Source: Mantis religiosa (lineage: Eukaryota; Arthropoda; Insecta; Mantodea; Mantidae). Taken from it: a DNA stretch of 64,000 bases. Position numbers and translations under genes: made by a program. Numbering within the stretch: the stretch's first letter is position 1; every line of letters starts with the position of its first letter. Positions 51,116-61,294 of this stretch are shown here, in pieces. The stretch covers positions 193,604,933 to 193,668,932 of the forward strand of contig CM060953.1 of the NCBI GenBank assembly GCA_030765055.1, written 5' to 3'. The notes under the pieces were generated by a model. It worked only from the letters and a program-made list of their open reading frames with translations. It was not told the DNA's origin and did not search any database.

Positions 51116-52309
51116 GAGAAAAGTGTAAGTTTTGGAAAATTCAAACAAATAACAAGGAATATAGAGGAAATTGTTTACTCTACAGCCTCTCCTTCCCGAA
51201 CGCTATAATTTATTCGCTATTAGAATAAAGTATTACTCAGTATTCCGCAATGAGCTCCGCCTTTGGTTATGCGTAACATCTGCGCATGCGCACTAAACAG
51301 CAACGCCGTGACCGGCATTTAACTGCCATCTTTGTTGTTGCCCAACCAGTGCATTTTCGAACTTTAGAGAGTCATTGTTCTTACTGTAAATACTTTATAA
51401 TGTTAACGTATATTATAGCAACTTGAATGGTTTACTGAAAGCAGGTAAAGCAAGAAGCTTAATAAACCGTGGAACTATATTGTGAAAGAATATGCGAGTA
51501 TTATAACCAGGGGCGGCCGGTGAGGCATTGTATTGGCGGTGCCATAATAAATACATAATGAATTAATTAAATAAATAAGCAATAAATAAATAAATGAATA
51601 AATACAAAATAAATAAGTAAATAAATAAGGGTTGTTAAAATATAAATATGTGTACCAATTTCGAAGGATTTAGAAAATATTATCAATACTCCATTTTATT
51701 TTATAATATACTGTACCAAGCAGAACGTACCGGGAAACGGAAATAGATATTTATTACATCCGTACTCTTGTTACGCACAGGTGTAACGACTACAGTAAAC
51801 GTTTAATAATAGAATTAATGGAGAATGTGATACGAAGCGTTCGTGTACGATTTTGCGACAGAGAGACAGTTATCTCTAGTCCTGTGCTTTACTGCACCCT
51901 AGCGGATAAAACTTAAGTTATGCGCCAGAGAAATTTTGGCACTACCTGCTCCCATAAGACGCCGTGTATAAGCGGACATCCTAGCCCTTAACACAGGCGC
52001 TTATGAGCGTAGATGGTGCCGTTCTGGAATTGGCGCACAGCCACGGAAAACAACCAGGAGAGAGCGCTTACATTTAACGCGCGTATTCACACGAGGGAGC
52101 AGATACTCAGAAACAATCTTTTCTTGCGCAATTCCCATACAGTTCTCTTTCTTTTTGTTTTCATACAGATGGTGCCATGGCACAGCGGCACTACCTCAGA
52201 AGCCGCTCCTGATTATAACCCACCAGCCAACGCGGTTCATTTCCGCCACGTGCTTCTCTGACATTTACTTTATTCTTACAACGAACAGATAGTAAGTTTG
52301 AACATTCAG
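51116..52309. other. Unassigned; contains an (AATA)n stretch
   Basis: AATA-rich low-complexity DNA at about 51544-51630, preceded by CCAGGGGCGGCCGGTGAGG (51509), which looks like a hAT-type end without a visible partner. A GC-richer block follows (51890-52250) with no known motif. Confidence 0.4.
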
Positions 52310-52690
52310 AGAGACCTAGGATTAGGATTACCACGGAGGGGAATCGGCACCACTGCGCTTTATTGTACCTAAGCCTCAAGTGGAGCATCCCCGAGAGGAA
52401 GGATGAGGCGAGAGGAGAGAGAGAGGGCGGCCGTCCCAAGGAGTGACACCGCCGAGACTCCCACCGATACTTCTACCCTGAAAGAGACCACCACATGAGA
52501 GATGATGTGAAATGATAATGCAGATGAAATGAGGGACAGGAAATTCGGGGGATGTAAATAATCTTCCCAGCATTCGCCTGACGACCCGGGAAACCCCCGA
52601 AAAACCCCAAGGGTCGGGTAGGTGAGCAACGGGAATCGAACCCGTACCTCCCGAATGTGGGCTACAGACGAAACCGCCTGAGCCGCCCCT
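52310..52690 (-). repeat. tRNA-derived SINE, second family, copy 2
   Basis: Minus strand: GGCGGCTCAGGCGGTTTCG (A-box region) and GGGTTCGATTCCCG (B-box), then a body matching 5180-5551. Frames on this strand are SINE sequence. Confidence 0.78.
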
Positions 52691-53151
52691 CTCCGTCAGA
52701 TAGCCTAATCAAAATCAATCTCCGTCTAATTCAGAAACTTTACCCTCTTCCAAATATGATTATTGAAAATATGAACTTGAGAGAAAGGCGTGTAGACCAG
52801 AATGAAATTATAACCTTAACCCCTGTTAAACAAAGGCTTGAGGAAAGGGAACAAAAACAACAATGAAAAGAAAAGCAAAAACAAAATAATACTGCCTACG
52901 GAGGAATTTCACGCACAAAGAAGTAGACTAAAAAAACGTGAGAATGGCACTGAGTTTTGATTATTTAAAAAAAAACCGCACTGCTTTATTTCTGGAAATA
53001 AAGAATTCTTCATTTCAGTGAAGACTAGAAGGACCAACGGCCCATGAAAACTGTGCCAGTCTTGAACGGGACTCCCTTCATTATTCATGTGACATTTTTC
53101 TTAAAAAGTAATGTATAGGTAATCTGCAATAACGGAGTAATATTATAATAA
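52691..53151. other. No recognised features
   Basis: A 69-codon plus-strand frame without motif. Confidence 0.35.
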
Positions 53152-53714
53152 TGTCGCCGACCGCATTTGTTACCAGGAAGCAAAGAGACAGATAGTGCCG
53201 CGTGGAGATAAGGGACAGATAGTGCAGCGCGGAGATAAAGGCTTGCCGAAACAGATAGGGAGACAGATACCAGGGCAATCCACACAAAGTGAAGACCGAA
53301 CCCCTCCTCTCAAGACCAGGGAGTTACCCAGCTTTCCCAAGAAGGCGCCCAGCGCCTCGGTGGGGCTTTCCCTAGGGCAAGACCCTAGAGACTAACAAGC
53401 GCCACCACCCATCTGGTCCGAAAACACAAGACGGCATGGAAGTGGATACGCCACTTACGCGCGCCAACCTCAAAAGGGAAGGCTACCGATTAACCTCGGT
53501 AGGGCCGCCTGGTGATCTAGCACACATTCTACTAGCTATGCAGGCTAATACGCGGGAATATATGGCTTCCCTCAACCCCGTCTGGAGACGTACCCGATCT
53601 CCCACGGGTATCGGGAACCACTGCCCCCTCGAGAGTCCAACCCAATCCGAAAAACTCCCCTACGGGAGGGGCTCGGCAGTCCGGTCCGAGGTTCCTGTAG
53701 TAACGTCAGAGGTA

Positions 53715-54737
53715 AAGTCTGTTTAGTTAAGTGGTGTGCACGTCGTCCGCTGCCTTTGGCGAACCCTTATAATCGTTTTACAAGACAGACCCTCCTTCTG
53801 GCAATCCTTTCTGCAAGTTTGCCACTTTTCTCGATACGTCATGGGTATCGTACGAGGTTTCGTCTAAATAAATTATCTTATGTCCATTACTGCGAAACTT
53901 CCTCAGTTTTGACAAATATATATCGCCAATCCACTGGATTCCATAATATCCCTTGTCTTATTCAAAGTGCGGTATTTGAAACCCAGCTCCTTTAGGAGAC
54001 CGCGCAAAGTGCAGTGCCCATAAGGAAAATCACAAATTTCTTGCAAATGTGCAACCAATTCGTCTAAGGTGGGCGCTCTCCCTTTTGCATTGAATTTATA
54101 AATTTCTCGACGAATTAAATCGTATGTGAAATTATCTACTTTAGAGAAACGTTTCCTTTTGTTTTCACACTTGATCGGCGTCTTTGGTATCCTTTTCGTC
54201 ACAACTTTTCTTACTGTATTTTTGTGAATACCCAGAATTTATCACCAGGTTCATTGCACGACGTCTTACCAAGATTATTTGTCAGCACATATTTATGTGT
54301 GTTCAAAACAAGAGCTTGAATTTGCTTAGAAACAGTTCCCGTTATAACTTTGTTTTTTGAGGCTTTTCCAGTAATATAACTCGGCCCAGTTATTCACACT
54401 ATTGTTATCACTTTGATTATTTTTATTTGACTGAAAGTTATCTACTACTTCATTTGCATTTATCACTACATTTCCCTCCCACGGTCTCCACATCGTGACA
54501 CACAACGAATTTCTGCACGTAATGAAACAGATCAACTGGAAGTTGGAACTTTGACAACTGAGACTCCAAGTGGAGTAAACATGCGACTGTCATTTCCAGA
54601 AAATCAGGGTTGCTATTGGTCCTCAACGACAGTGTTCCCTTTCTGAAGTGTGGAGATAGATTTATGACGGTCATTAGTGTGCGGGAGAGTAGTTTCCTTT
54701 GAGCGGCAAACTGCACACGCGTTGACTAGACAGACTT
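53715..54737 (-). mobile_element. Shortened DD82E-type transposon
   Basis: Inverted ends AAGTCTGTTTAGTTAAG and (reversed) AAGTCTGTCTAGTCAACG, each preceded by TA (53713-53714, 54738-54739). About 1.0 kb against about 2.1 kb for the copy at 19894, and the catalytic C-terminal half is missing. Confidence 0.75.
53780..54202 (-). pseudogene. DD82E-type transposase, N-terminal half
   Basis: The minus-strand frame from 54202 reads KRFSKVDNFTYDLIRREIYK and CTLRGLLKELGFKYRTLNKT, aligning with the DNA-binding part of the 20366 protein (SSLYRLLIQLGFVNEKRGKK). After a frameshift near 53930 it continues LSKLRKFRSNGHKIIYLDET, the first catalytic Asp block, then breaks off. Confidence 0.72.
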
Positions 54738-55252
54738 TACCACGAGTGCTAAGGGTACGCAGCGCCCACACTACGGCTGTTGAAGGGGACGGATTCCCTC
54801 CCCTATGGAGAGACAGATAGCTGTCTGGAAGTTTCGATTTCTTGTTTGTTACACACCATTCCAGAAATATCTAGTAATATGAGTAGAGGTATTTAAGGAA
54901 GCCTCGATAGTTGGAAGGTCAGGGTCGTAATGGGAACTGAATCGTGCAGCTGTTTTGAAAGTGAACTCTTTGTTTGTGGGTGTGGCAGACGAACTTGAAG
55001 GCTGTATTTGTGTATGTTATGTAATTCTGCTACTGTAAGGTTTGACCAAAGTGTGTTTCTACGGAAATGAAGAGCATTTTGAATTTTTGCAAATTGGACT
55101 TTTAATTTTACGAACCCACAAAGTCACAATGGTTATCAGACTGTAAGATACAGTGAGCCTTCTTTTCAAATTGGAGAAATTATGAGATTTATAAGTTGTT
55201 TACATTCCCTTCCATAAACAATTACTGTGGAAAAAATATCTGCTATCATTAA

Positions 55253-56494
55253 GGGTATGTATGACTGAAATTTCATGAAAATCGTGAAAATAACGACTTT
55301 TTTTATTTTAATTCTATAAAATAATTTAGACATTCCCGAATGTGAAAAATTCATAATTTGCCTCCGAACGCCATTTTAAAATGCTTATTTAAATGTCGGT
55401 GGCCTTTAAACTCTGTCAGAGTCACGCCCTCTTTTGCCTACATCCACATTCTTTGTCTGTTTTCCGTTCTTAAATTTTCAATTCAAGAAAAGAAAAATAA
55501 GGCTTTAGAAGACAAAATAGTTCCTAAAATGTTGCCAATATATCAGAGGCTGGCTTCTACAACATTACTAGAGAGGTGCAAAACAGGAAAAACACAGAAT
55601 GCCAATGAATCTTTGCATCATGTCATATGGAATAAGTGCCCAAAGGAAGTTTTCATATCAAAACAAAAATTGGATCTTGCTGTTATTAAAAGCATCAGTG
55701 AGTTTAACATGGGTAGTCTTAAGTCATTGGAGCTGCAGCAAAATATCAGAGGTGAAAGTGTAGTAGACTCAGCAAGGAAAACTTCAGTGCAGCAAGATCA
55801 GACTCGTATCCTGCAAAGCAAGAAGCGAAGTTGTGCAGAAGAAAAGCAACATCTAAAGAAGAAAAAGGTGGAAAAAGCAGCAACAGAGGAGAGGAAAAAG
55901 AAATCTGAGGGTCCAACCTATCAGCCTGGTAGATTTTAATGTGAGTTATGCAATCAAATCTTTAATCGCTGTTTTCTCAATGTTCATATTTTCAGCATTT
56001 TTCTTGCTGTAAAATGCTCCTTGCGATGCAGTTTTTGTACTCATTCATGAAATTTCCTACACAGGTTCAGAATATCATGAGGAATGGAAATTGCCCTAGG
56101 TTTTATTGTGAAATTTATATAAGCATATATTTTTAATTTTCAAACACAAAACTTACAGTTTTTTAGACAAAAAAGAATATTTGTAAATTAAAAAAAATTT
56201 GTGACCTAAACTAAAGGAGACACAGAAAAACCCAGAGCAATTTCAAAAAGTATGTGTATTATGAACATAGGGTTAAAATATTAGACCACAATTCAAAATA
56301 TTTTGTCGCAAGGGACTTTTTTAGTGACGTAACAAAAAAAAAACATACAAAATTTACCATAATTTCTAAACTGCTGGAGAAAAATGGTTTAAATTTAGGT
56401 TGTAACATGTTTACATTACATTACACATATGGTGTAAATTTGAAAACGCTAGCATTATTAGTTCAGAATTTGAAAATTTCAGTCATACATACCC
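55253..56494 (+). mobile_element. Kolobok-like transposon flanked by TTAA
   Basis: Inverted ends GGGTATGTATGACTGAAATT on both sides, with TTAA at 55249-55252 and 56495-56498. TTAA targets are used by Kolobok and piggyBac elements; the coding fragment inside favours Kolobok. 1.24 kb, internally deleted. Confidence 0.7.
55358..55939 (+). pseudogene. Kolobok/Mutator-like transposase C-terminal fragment
   Basis: The recognisable part begins KALEDKIVPKMLPIYQRLAS and includes TQNANESLHHVIWNKCPKEV and LAVIKSISEFNMGSLKSLEL. The N-A-N-E-S-x-H-x-x-I-W-x-x-C-P-K pattern is typical of a large family of insect transposase-like proteins (Mutator-like transposase domain). The C-terminal tail is basic (KKKKVEKAATEERKKKSEG). 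The first ~50 codons of the frame do not look coding. Confidence 0.65.
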
Positions 56495-56498
56495 TTAA

Positions 56499-57611
56499 AC
56501 AAATACAAAACATCTACTGGGAAATAAATTTTAATTATATCCATTCCCGAAGTCATCACGGCAGAAAATAAAAAGCCTAAGTGTTCGGTATCGGGCCAAC
56601 TCAACTGGTGTTGATACAACCTTCATGGATATCCTAAGAGAAGCACTAATGTAGCAGGATCAACAAAGGCAAAAGATGAAGGTGGCACCATAAGTTAAAA
56701 TCAAACTTGCTATTGAAGCAAATGCAGCGTGCACGTATCACAGACTAGGCACATTTCCTTCTCTAGGATAGCACAGCTCTTCAAAGACATCGTAACGTAA
56801 GCTCATCTGCTAAGAGACTTGCCACAGCAAACACAAGATCTTTTGTGTAGACCCTGGCAACTGGTATCTCCCTTAATGGACTTTTAATACTTCATGAGTT
56901 CCTGATTAGTCTCCTGCTTCTTGAAACACATCTTTCAAATTTATCATTTACGTTTTTTGTCTCTAACGTCTGCAGCGCAATCTCAATGTTAATTATAACA
57001 ATTATGATGTATTATTTGATAGCGATGAACATTAACATTACGGCTTTTATATTAAATTAATTTTTATAATCTTCTCTACCAGTACTTAGAAATCTCAGAT
57101 TTCATCTAAACATTTAATATCAATATTTCACCGGTAATACAAATTTGAGAACAAACAAGGGGAAAAAAAAGACAGTCAAATCTTGCTACGTGATGACTTT
57201 GAAATTCTGTTTTCTTTCGAAATAGAGAAACACAAAGATTAGTCATTTGCAGTTGAGGATATAACGTATTTGAAAATTTAAACTAATAACAAACGATATT
57301 TCGGATATAGTCAACGTTATAAATGGTATATGAAAAACTGTGGCCTTAACCCGATAAAATTAATTCATTTACATTAATATAGATTTTGTTTGACATGAAA
57401 AAAGCTTTACCGTCTGATGCGACAGTTTTGAGAAAACTATTTCGCAAACTGTTCCATTTAAAGGATCGTTATGGGGTAGAGAATTTCCCTCAAAATATCT
57501 CTGCTTCATCCTTGAAATGTCCTAATTCTTAAAATATCACGTTGAGCTAACAATTGTAACGATATAGTGAGTTAAGCATAACATTTGGTGGTATTTTCGT
57601 TTACGTCACAC
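56499..57611. other. Unassigned; probably includes a decayed LTR element
   Basis: The end ACGTCACA at about 57609 just before the primer-binding site resembles the end of the LTR family, but I could not place an LTR start. Confidence 0.35.
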
Positions 57612-57629
57612 TGGTGTCAGAAGTGGGAT
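57612..57629 (+). other. tRNA-Leu primer-binding site of an LTR retrotransposon
   Basis: TGGTGTCAGAAGTGGGAT is complementary to the 3' end of an animal tRNA-Leu including CCA. It follows an LTR-like end (ACGTCACA) by one base, the usual place for reverse-transcription priming. No gag or pol is visible downstream. Confidence 0.5.
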
Positions 57630-57961
57630 AGGGTGCTTTTCGGTTGGCATTCGGAGATGCCGTGACAGTAATTAACAAAATTTCCTTTATGACAAGTTAT
57701 ATTTTGAAATCCACTTTTTGGATTCCGGGTCTAAAAACGTGTATTTGCTGTAAAACATTGTAATCGACTGTGAGATTATAGTATAAAAATAACAAAGAAA
57801 AGTCCGAAACTACCTAAATTCGTATTTAAGTCCAAATTCTTCCAAGAACGTAACAGAAAAATGTTCAAGAAAATAAAACCCTCCCCTTTACATCGTAGGT
57901 GTTTTGCTATTTCAATTTAATCAAACATGGCCTCAAAAAGTTCAAAAGTAATCATGTGTTT

Positions 57962-58040
57962 AAGGCTGTCTCTGCAGCGTGGTCGTACCGTGTCTGCTTC
58001 GAATGAGTTATTTGGATAAGGTTTCTTCCTAGGTTTTCCC
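57962..58040 (+). repeat. SINE head (fourth family) in front of the satellite
   Basis: TCTCTGCAGCGTGGTCGTA matches the tRNA-like head of the SINE at 40485-40715; part of the B-box region is deleted. It runs without a break into the first satellite monomer. Confidence 0.7.
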
Positions 58041-59517
58041 TTATCCTGAAAGATGAATGTCTGGTAACTCTAAGCTCTATGTACCCTGTACTCATTTGAT
58101 CATAACATTCATCATCCGATACGACAACGTTAGAAGTTTTCCCTTCCTTAAAGATGAATGTCTGGTAATTCTAAGCTCTACGAACCTTGTACTCATTTGA
58201 ACATCATTTCATTCATCGCCCGATATGAGTTAACGTTAGAAGTTTTCTCTTATCCTGAAAGATGACTGGTAACTCTAAACTCTATGTACCCTGTACTCAT
58301 TTGAACATCATTTCATTCATTGTCCAATATGACTTAACGTTGGAGCTTTCCTCTTACCCTGAAAAATGAATGTCTAGTAACTATAACCTCTATGTATCCT
58401 GTACTCATTTGAACATCATTTCATTCATCGTCCGATATGACTCAACGTTGGAAGTTTTTCCTTATCCTGAAAGACGAATGTCTAGTAACTATAAGCTCTA
58501 TGTATCCTGTACTCATTTGAACATCATTTCATTCATCGTCCGATAGTACTTAACGTTGGAGGTTTTCTCTTATCCTAAAAGATGAATCTCTGGTAACTCT
58601 AAGCTCTGTGTACCCTGTACTCATTTGAATATCATTTCATTCATCGTCCAATATGACTTAACGTTGGAGGTGTTCCCTTATCTTGAAAGATGAATGTCTG
58701 GTAACTCTAAGCTCTATATAACCTGTACTCATTTGAACATCATTTCATTCATCGTCCGATAGGACTTAACGTTGGAGGTTTTCCCTTATCCTGAAAGATG
58801 AATGTCTGGTAACTCTAAGCTCTATGTACCCTGTACTTATTTGAACATCATTTCATTCATCGTCCGATATGACTTAACGTTGGAGGTTTTCCCTTATCCT
58901 GAAAGATGAATGTCTGGTAACTAAGCTCTATGTACCGTGTACTCATTTGATCGTATCACTCAACAACCGACATCACAACGTTAGAAGTTTTCCCTTCCTT
59001 AAAGATGAATGTCTGGTAACTCTAAGCTCTATGTACCCTGTACTTATTTGAACATCATTTCATTCATCGTCCGATATGACTTAACGTTGGAGGTTTTCTC
59101 TTATCCTGAAAGATGAATGTATGGTAATTCTAAGTTCTATGTACCCTGTACTCATTTGAACATCATTTCATTCATCGTCCGATATGACTTAAGGTTGGAG
59201 GTTTTCTCTTATGCTGAAAGATGAATGTCTGGTAACTCTAAGCTCTATGTACCCTGTAATCATTTGAACATAATTTCATTCATCCTGCGATATGACTTAA
59301 CGTTGGAGGTTTTCTCTTATCCTGAAAGGTGAATGTCTGGTAACTCTAAGCTCTATGTACCCTGTACTTATTTGAACATCATTTCATTCATCGTCCGATA
59401 TCACTTAAGGTTGAAGGTTTTCTCTTATCCTGAAAGATGAATGTCTGGTAACTCTAAGCTCTACGAACCTTGTACTCATTTGAACATCATTTCAGTGATC
59501 CTCCGATATGACAACTT
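58020..59517 (+). repeat. Satellite of about 14 monomers, 108 bp, derived from a SINE body
   Basis: CTGGTAACTCTAAGCTCTA-type blocks lie at 58061, 58162, 58266, 58374, 58482, 58590, 58698, 58806, 58914, 59013, 59121, 59229, 59337 and 59445; most steps are exactly 108 bp, a few 99-104. Each monomer holds GGTTTTCCCTTATCCTGAAA, the TAACTCTAAGCTCTATG block and TCATTCATCGTCCGATATGA, the body of the SINE at 40485-40715. Confidence 0.93.
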
Positions 59518-60009
59518 TGCAGGAAATTAAAAAAAAAACAGCGTAGAATCCAATTAAAGAAATAGACTTGTAATTCATTAACTTAGGATATTGTGTTACT
59601 GCTGCGGTATGCTATCTCAAATTTAAGTTGAGAATGTCTTAAAGTTTAGCGACTTTTGTATGAGTTCGGCAGTTTGTCACATGGCATGTTGCCTGATAGT
59701 TTCAGTTAAAGCGGCAAAGGTTCTCTCTTCAGCTCCCGACCATGACAATGGATTTCAAAAACAAAATAAAGTATTCTGGCTGTGTGGAAACTATTTTAGA
59801 TGCAGACAAGGTCATGAGAAACCACGGTCTTGTGGTGCACAAGCCTGACAGGTGCTTTTCACTTAGTAAATAGAGAAAGGTCGCGGACCTGCCCACATGC
59901 CTCTGCTTAGTGGTTAAACCACCTGCTGGCAAACTACTACATGCTTCCGAACTGCGAGACCAGTGGCGGCTCAGCGGGCGAATCCATTGCACTTATCCCA
60001 CCTGCTTGG
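59518..60009. other. No recognised features
   Basis: Short frames only; CAGTGGCGGCTCAGCGGGC at 59962 resembles a hAT end. Confidence 0.35.
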
Positions 60010-60615
60010 AAAAGAAACTTAGAGGTTATGGAATACGTTGTGTGTAACCTGTCAGAAAACATGATTGAAGGGAAAAAATAAGCGTTCAAGGAGATTCTAT
60101 AGACATTTTTAAATATATCGATGGCTGTTCCGATGTTGATGAAGACATTGACAATGACGGAGGCTATAAACCGATTACAGAGCAAGGCATTATTGCATCA
60201 TGCCGTATTACTGAAAATGAAAATAAAGAGTATTCAGATTCAGTGTTGATGAACCAACTGTGCTTATGACCCACACACAAGCAGTATCAAACATAGAGAA
60301 ATTGATGTTTTACTTCGAGAAACAAGCCGAAACAGTGACAAATGAACGTCTAATGTTAAAGCGGCTGTGAGATAAGCGATACACTAAACTGAAACAGCAG
60401 AAGATCACTGTGTGTTTTACTACCGACTAGTTTGTAGTACATTACAAATACATAGGCTACTACAGTAAATACAGTGTTTGTGCTTTTAGGTGGAAGAGTG
60501 TCGATCGGTGATGTACATGTCTTTATGTTTTTCCGTTATTCTCTGGATAACCCGGATTTTCGTTAACTTGGACGGAGCCTGGTCCCATTTGATCCGTGTA
60601 AACATGATTGTACTG
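60010..60615 (+). mobile_element. Tigger/pogo 3' half, copy 2
   Basis: The right end reads to TGATTGTACTG followed by TA (60616-60617). It includes a transposase C-terminus: YKPITEQGIIASCRITENEN and KLMFYFEKQAETVTNERLML, with one frameshift and a stop. The left boundary was not found. Confidence 0.65.
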
Positions 60616-60801
60616 TACTAATACCCCTGTCAAGCCAATAGGTATTCTTCCAAGTTATATTTCCTTCCGCTTTCTTATGATCTTATTGTACACCTTCAAA
60701 TAATGTCAAACAAGTCTTGCGCAAAGCAAGGACAGGAGATAAAAGCGATATAAACAATCTACCATGATGCACGCGCTTACATCATCCTGAGAGGTAAGTA
60801 T

Positions 60802-61287
60802 TGTCACTCAATTATCGGAAGGCGCGACCGACTGGCGACTGGGTGAGGGCCGGGAGGCATTCGCCCACGCCTACCCATTTGTCTTATAGCGCTAACGAAG
60901 GGATGGTTGGAAAAACATCACTGGCCGTCTCTTTCCCCTCCCCCTGCCGTCTGGAACCTTCGCGGTGATTCAGTGAAACGCGAGACTTCCAGAAATAGCG
61001 ATATTCCTATAAAAAGGGCCTGCAGTTGGCGAGTCAGTTCAGTTCTTGGCGAGCAGCCGTGAGGAGCGCCGAGTGAGTGGACGGACTGGAAGACAGTGTA
61101 CGTGTATCAGAGGAGTTGTACGTAACTGTGAGCGTGGACCTGTGACAGACGAACTGGTGAATTGTAATTGTGTGCGCTAAGTAATTCTATGTAATCGGCA
61201 AATGTTCCAACTGTAATTCGGTGGAAATAAAGAACATTTTGAGTTCGGTCAATTGGACTTTTAATTTCACGAACCCACAAAGTGACA
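60802..61287 (+). repeat. Solo LTR with 4-bp target duplication
   Basis: Starts TGTCACTCAATTATCGG, ends CCACAAAGTGACA, with GTAT at 60798-60801 and 61288-61291. It contains TATAAAAAGGGCCTG (TATA-like, 61008) and GGAAATAAAGAACATTTTG. Confidence 0.87.
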
Positions 61288-61294
61288 GTATATA

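Larger units (their letters stand above)
53270..54809 (+). mobile_element. Unknown element inside the LTR, itself interrupted
   Basis: GAGACAGATA at 53260-53269 and 54810-54819 is a 10-bp target duplication. The remaining sequence is GC-rich (unlike its surroundings). A frame at 53436-53726 starts MEVDTPLTRANLKREGYRLT and is cut by the next insertion. Possibly a LINE 5' or gag-like fragment; I do not recognise it. Confidence 0.55.
53152..55128 (+). repeat. Solo LTR split by a large insertion
   Basis: Left part TGTCGCCGACCGC to 53269 and right part 54820 to CACAAAGTCACA at 55128 together make an LTR of the common family. The insertion at 53270-54809 is flanked by GAGACAGATA. Confidence 0.75.

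Noticed and set aside
58020..59517. Regularly spaced repeats that could suggest CRISPR
   Set aside because: The whole 108-bp unit repeats with no unique spacers, there are no cas genes, and the DNA is eukaryotic.
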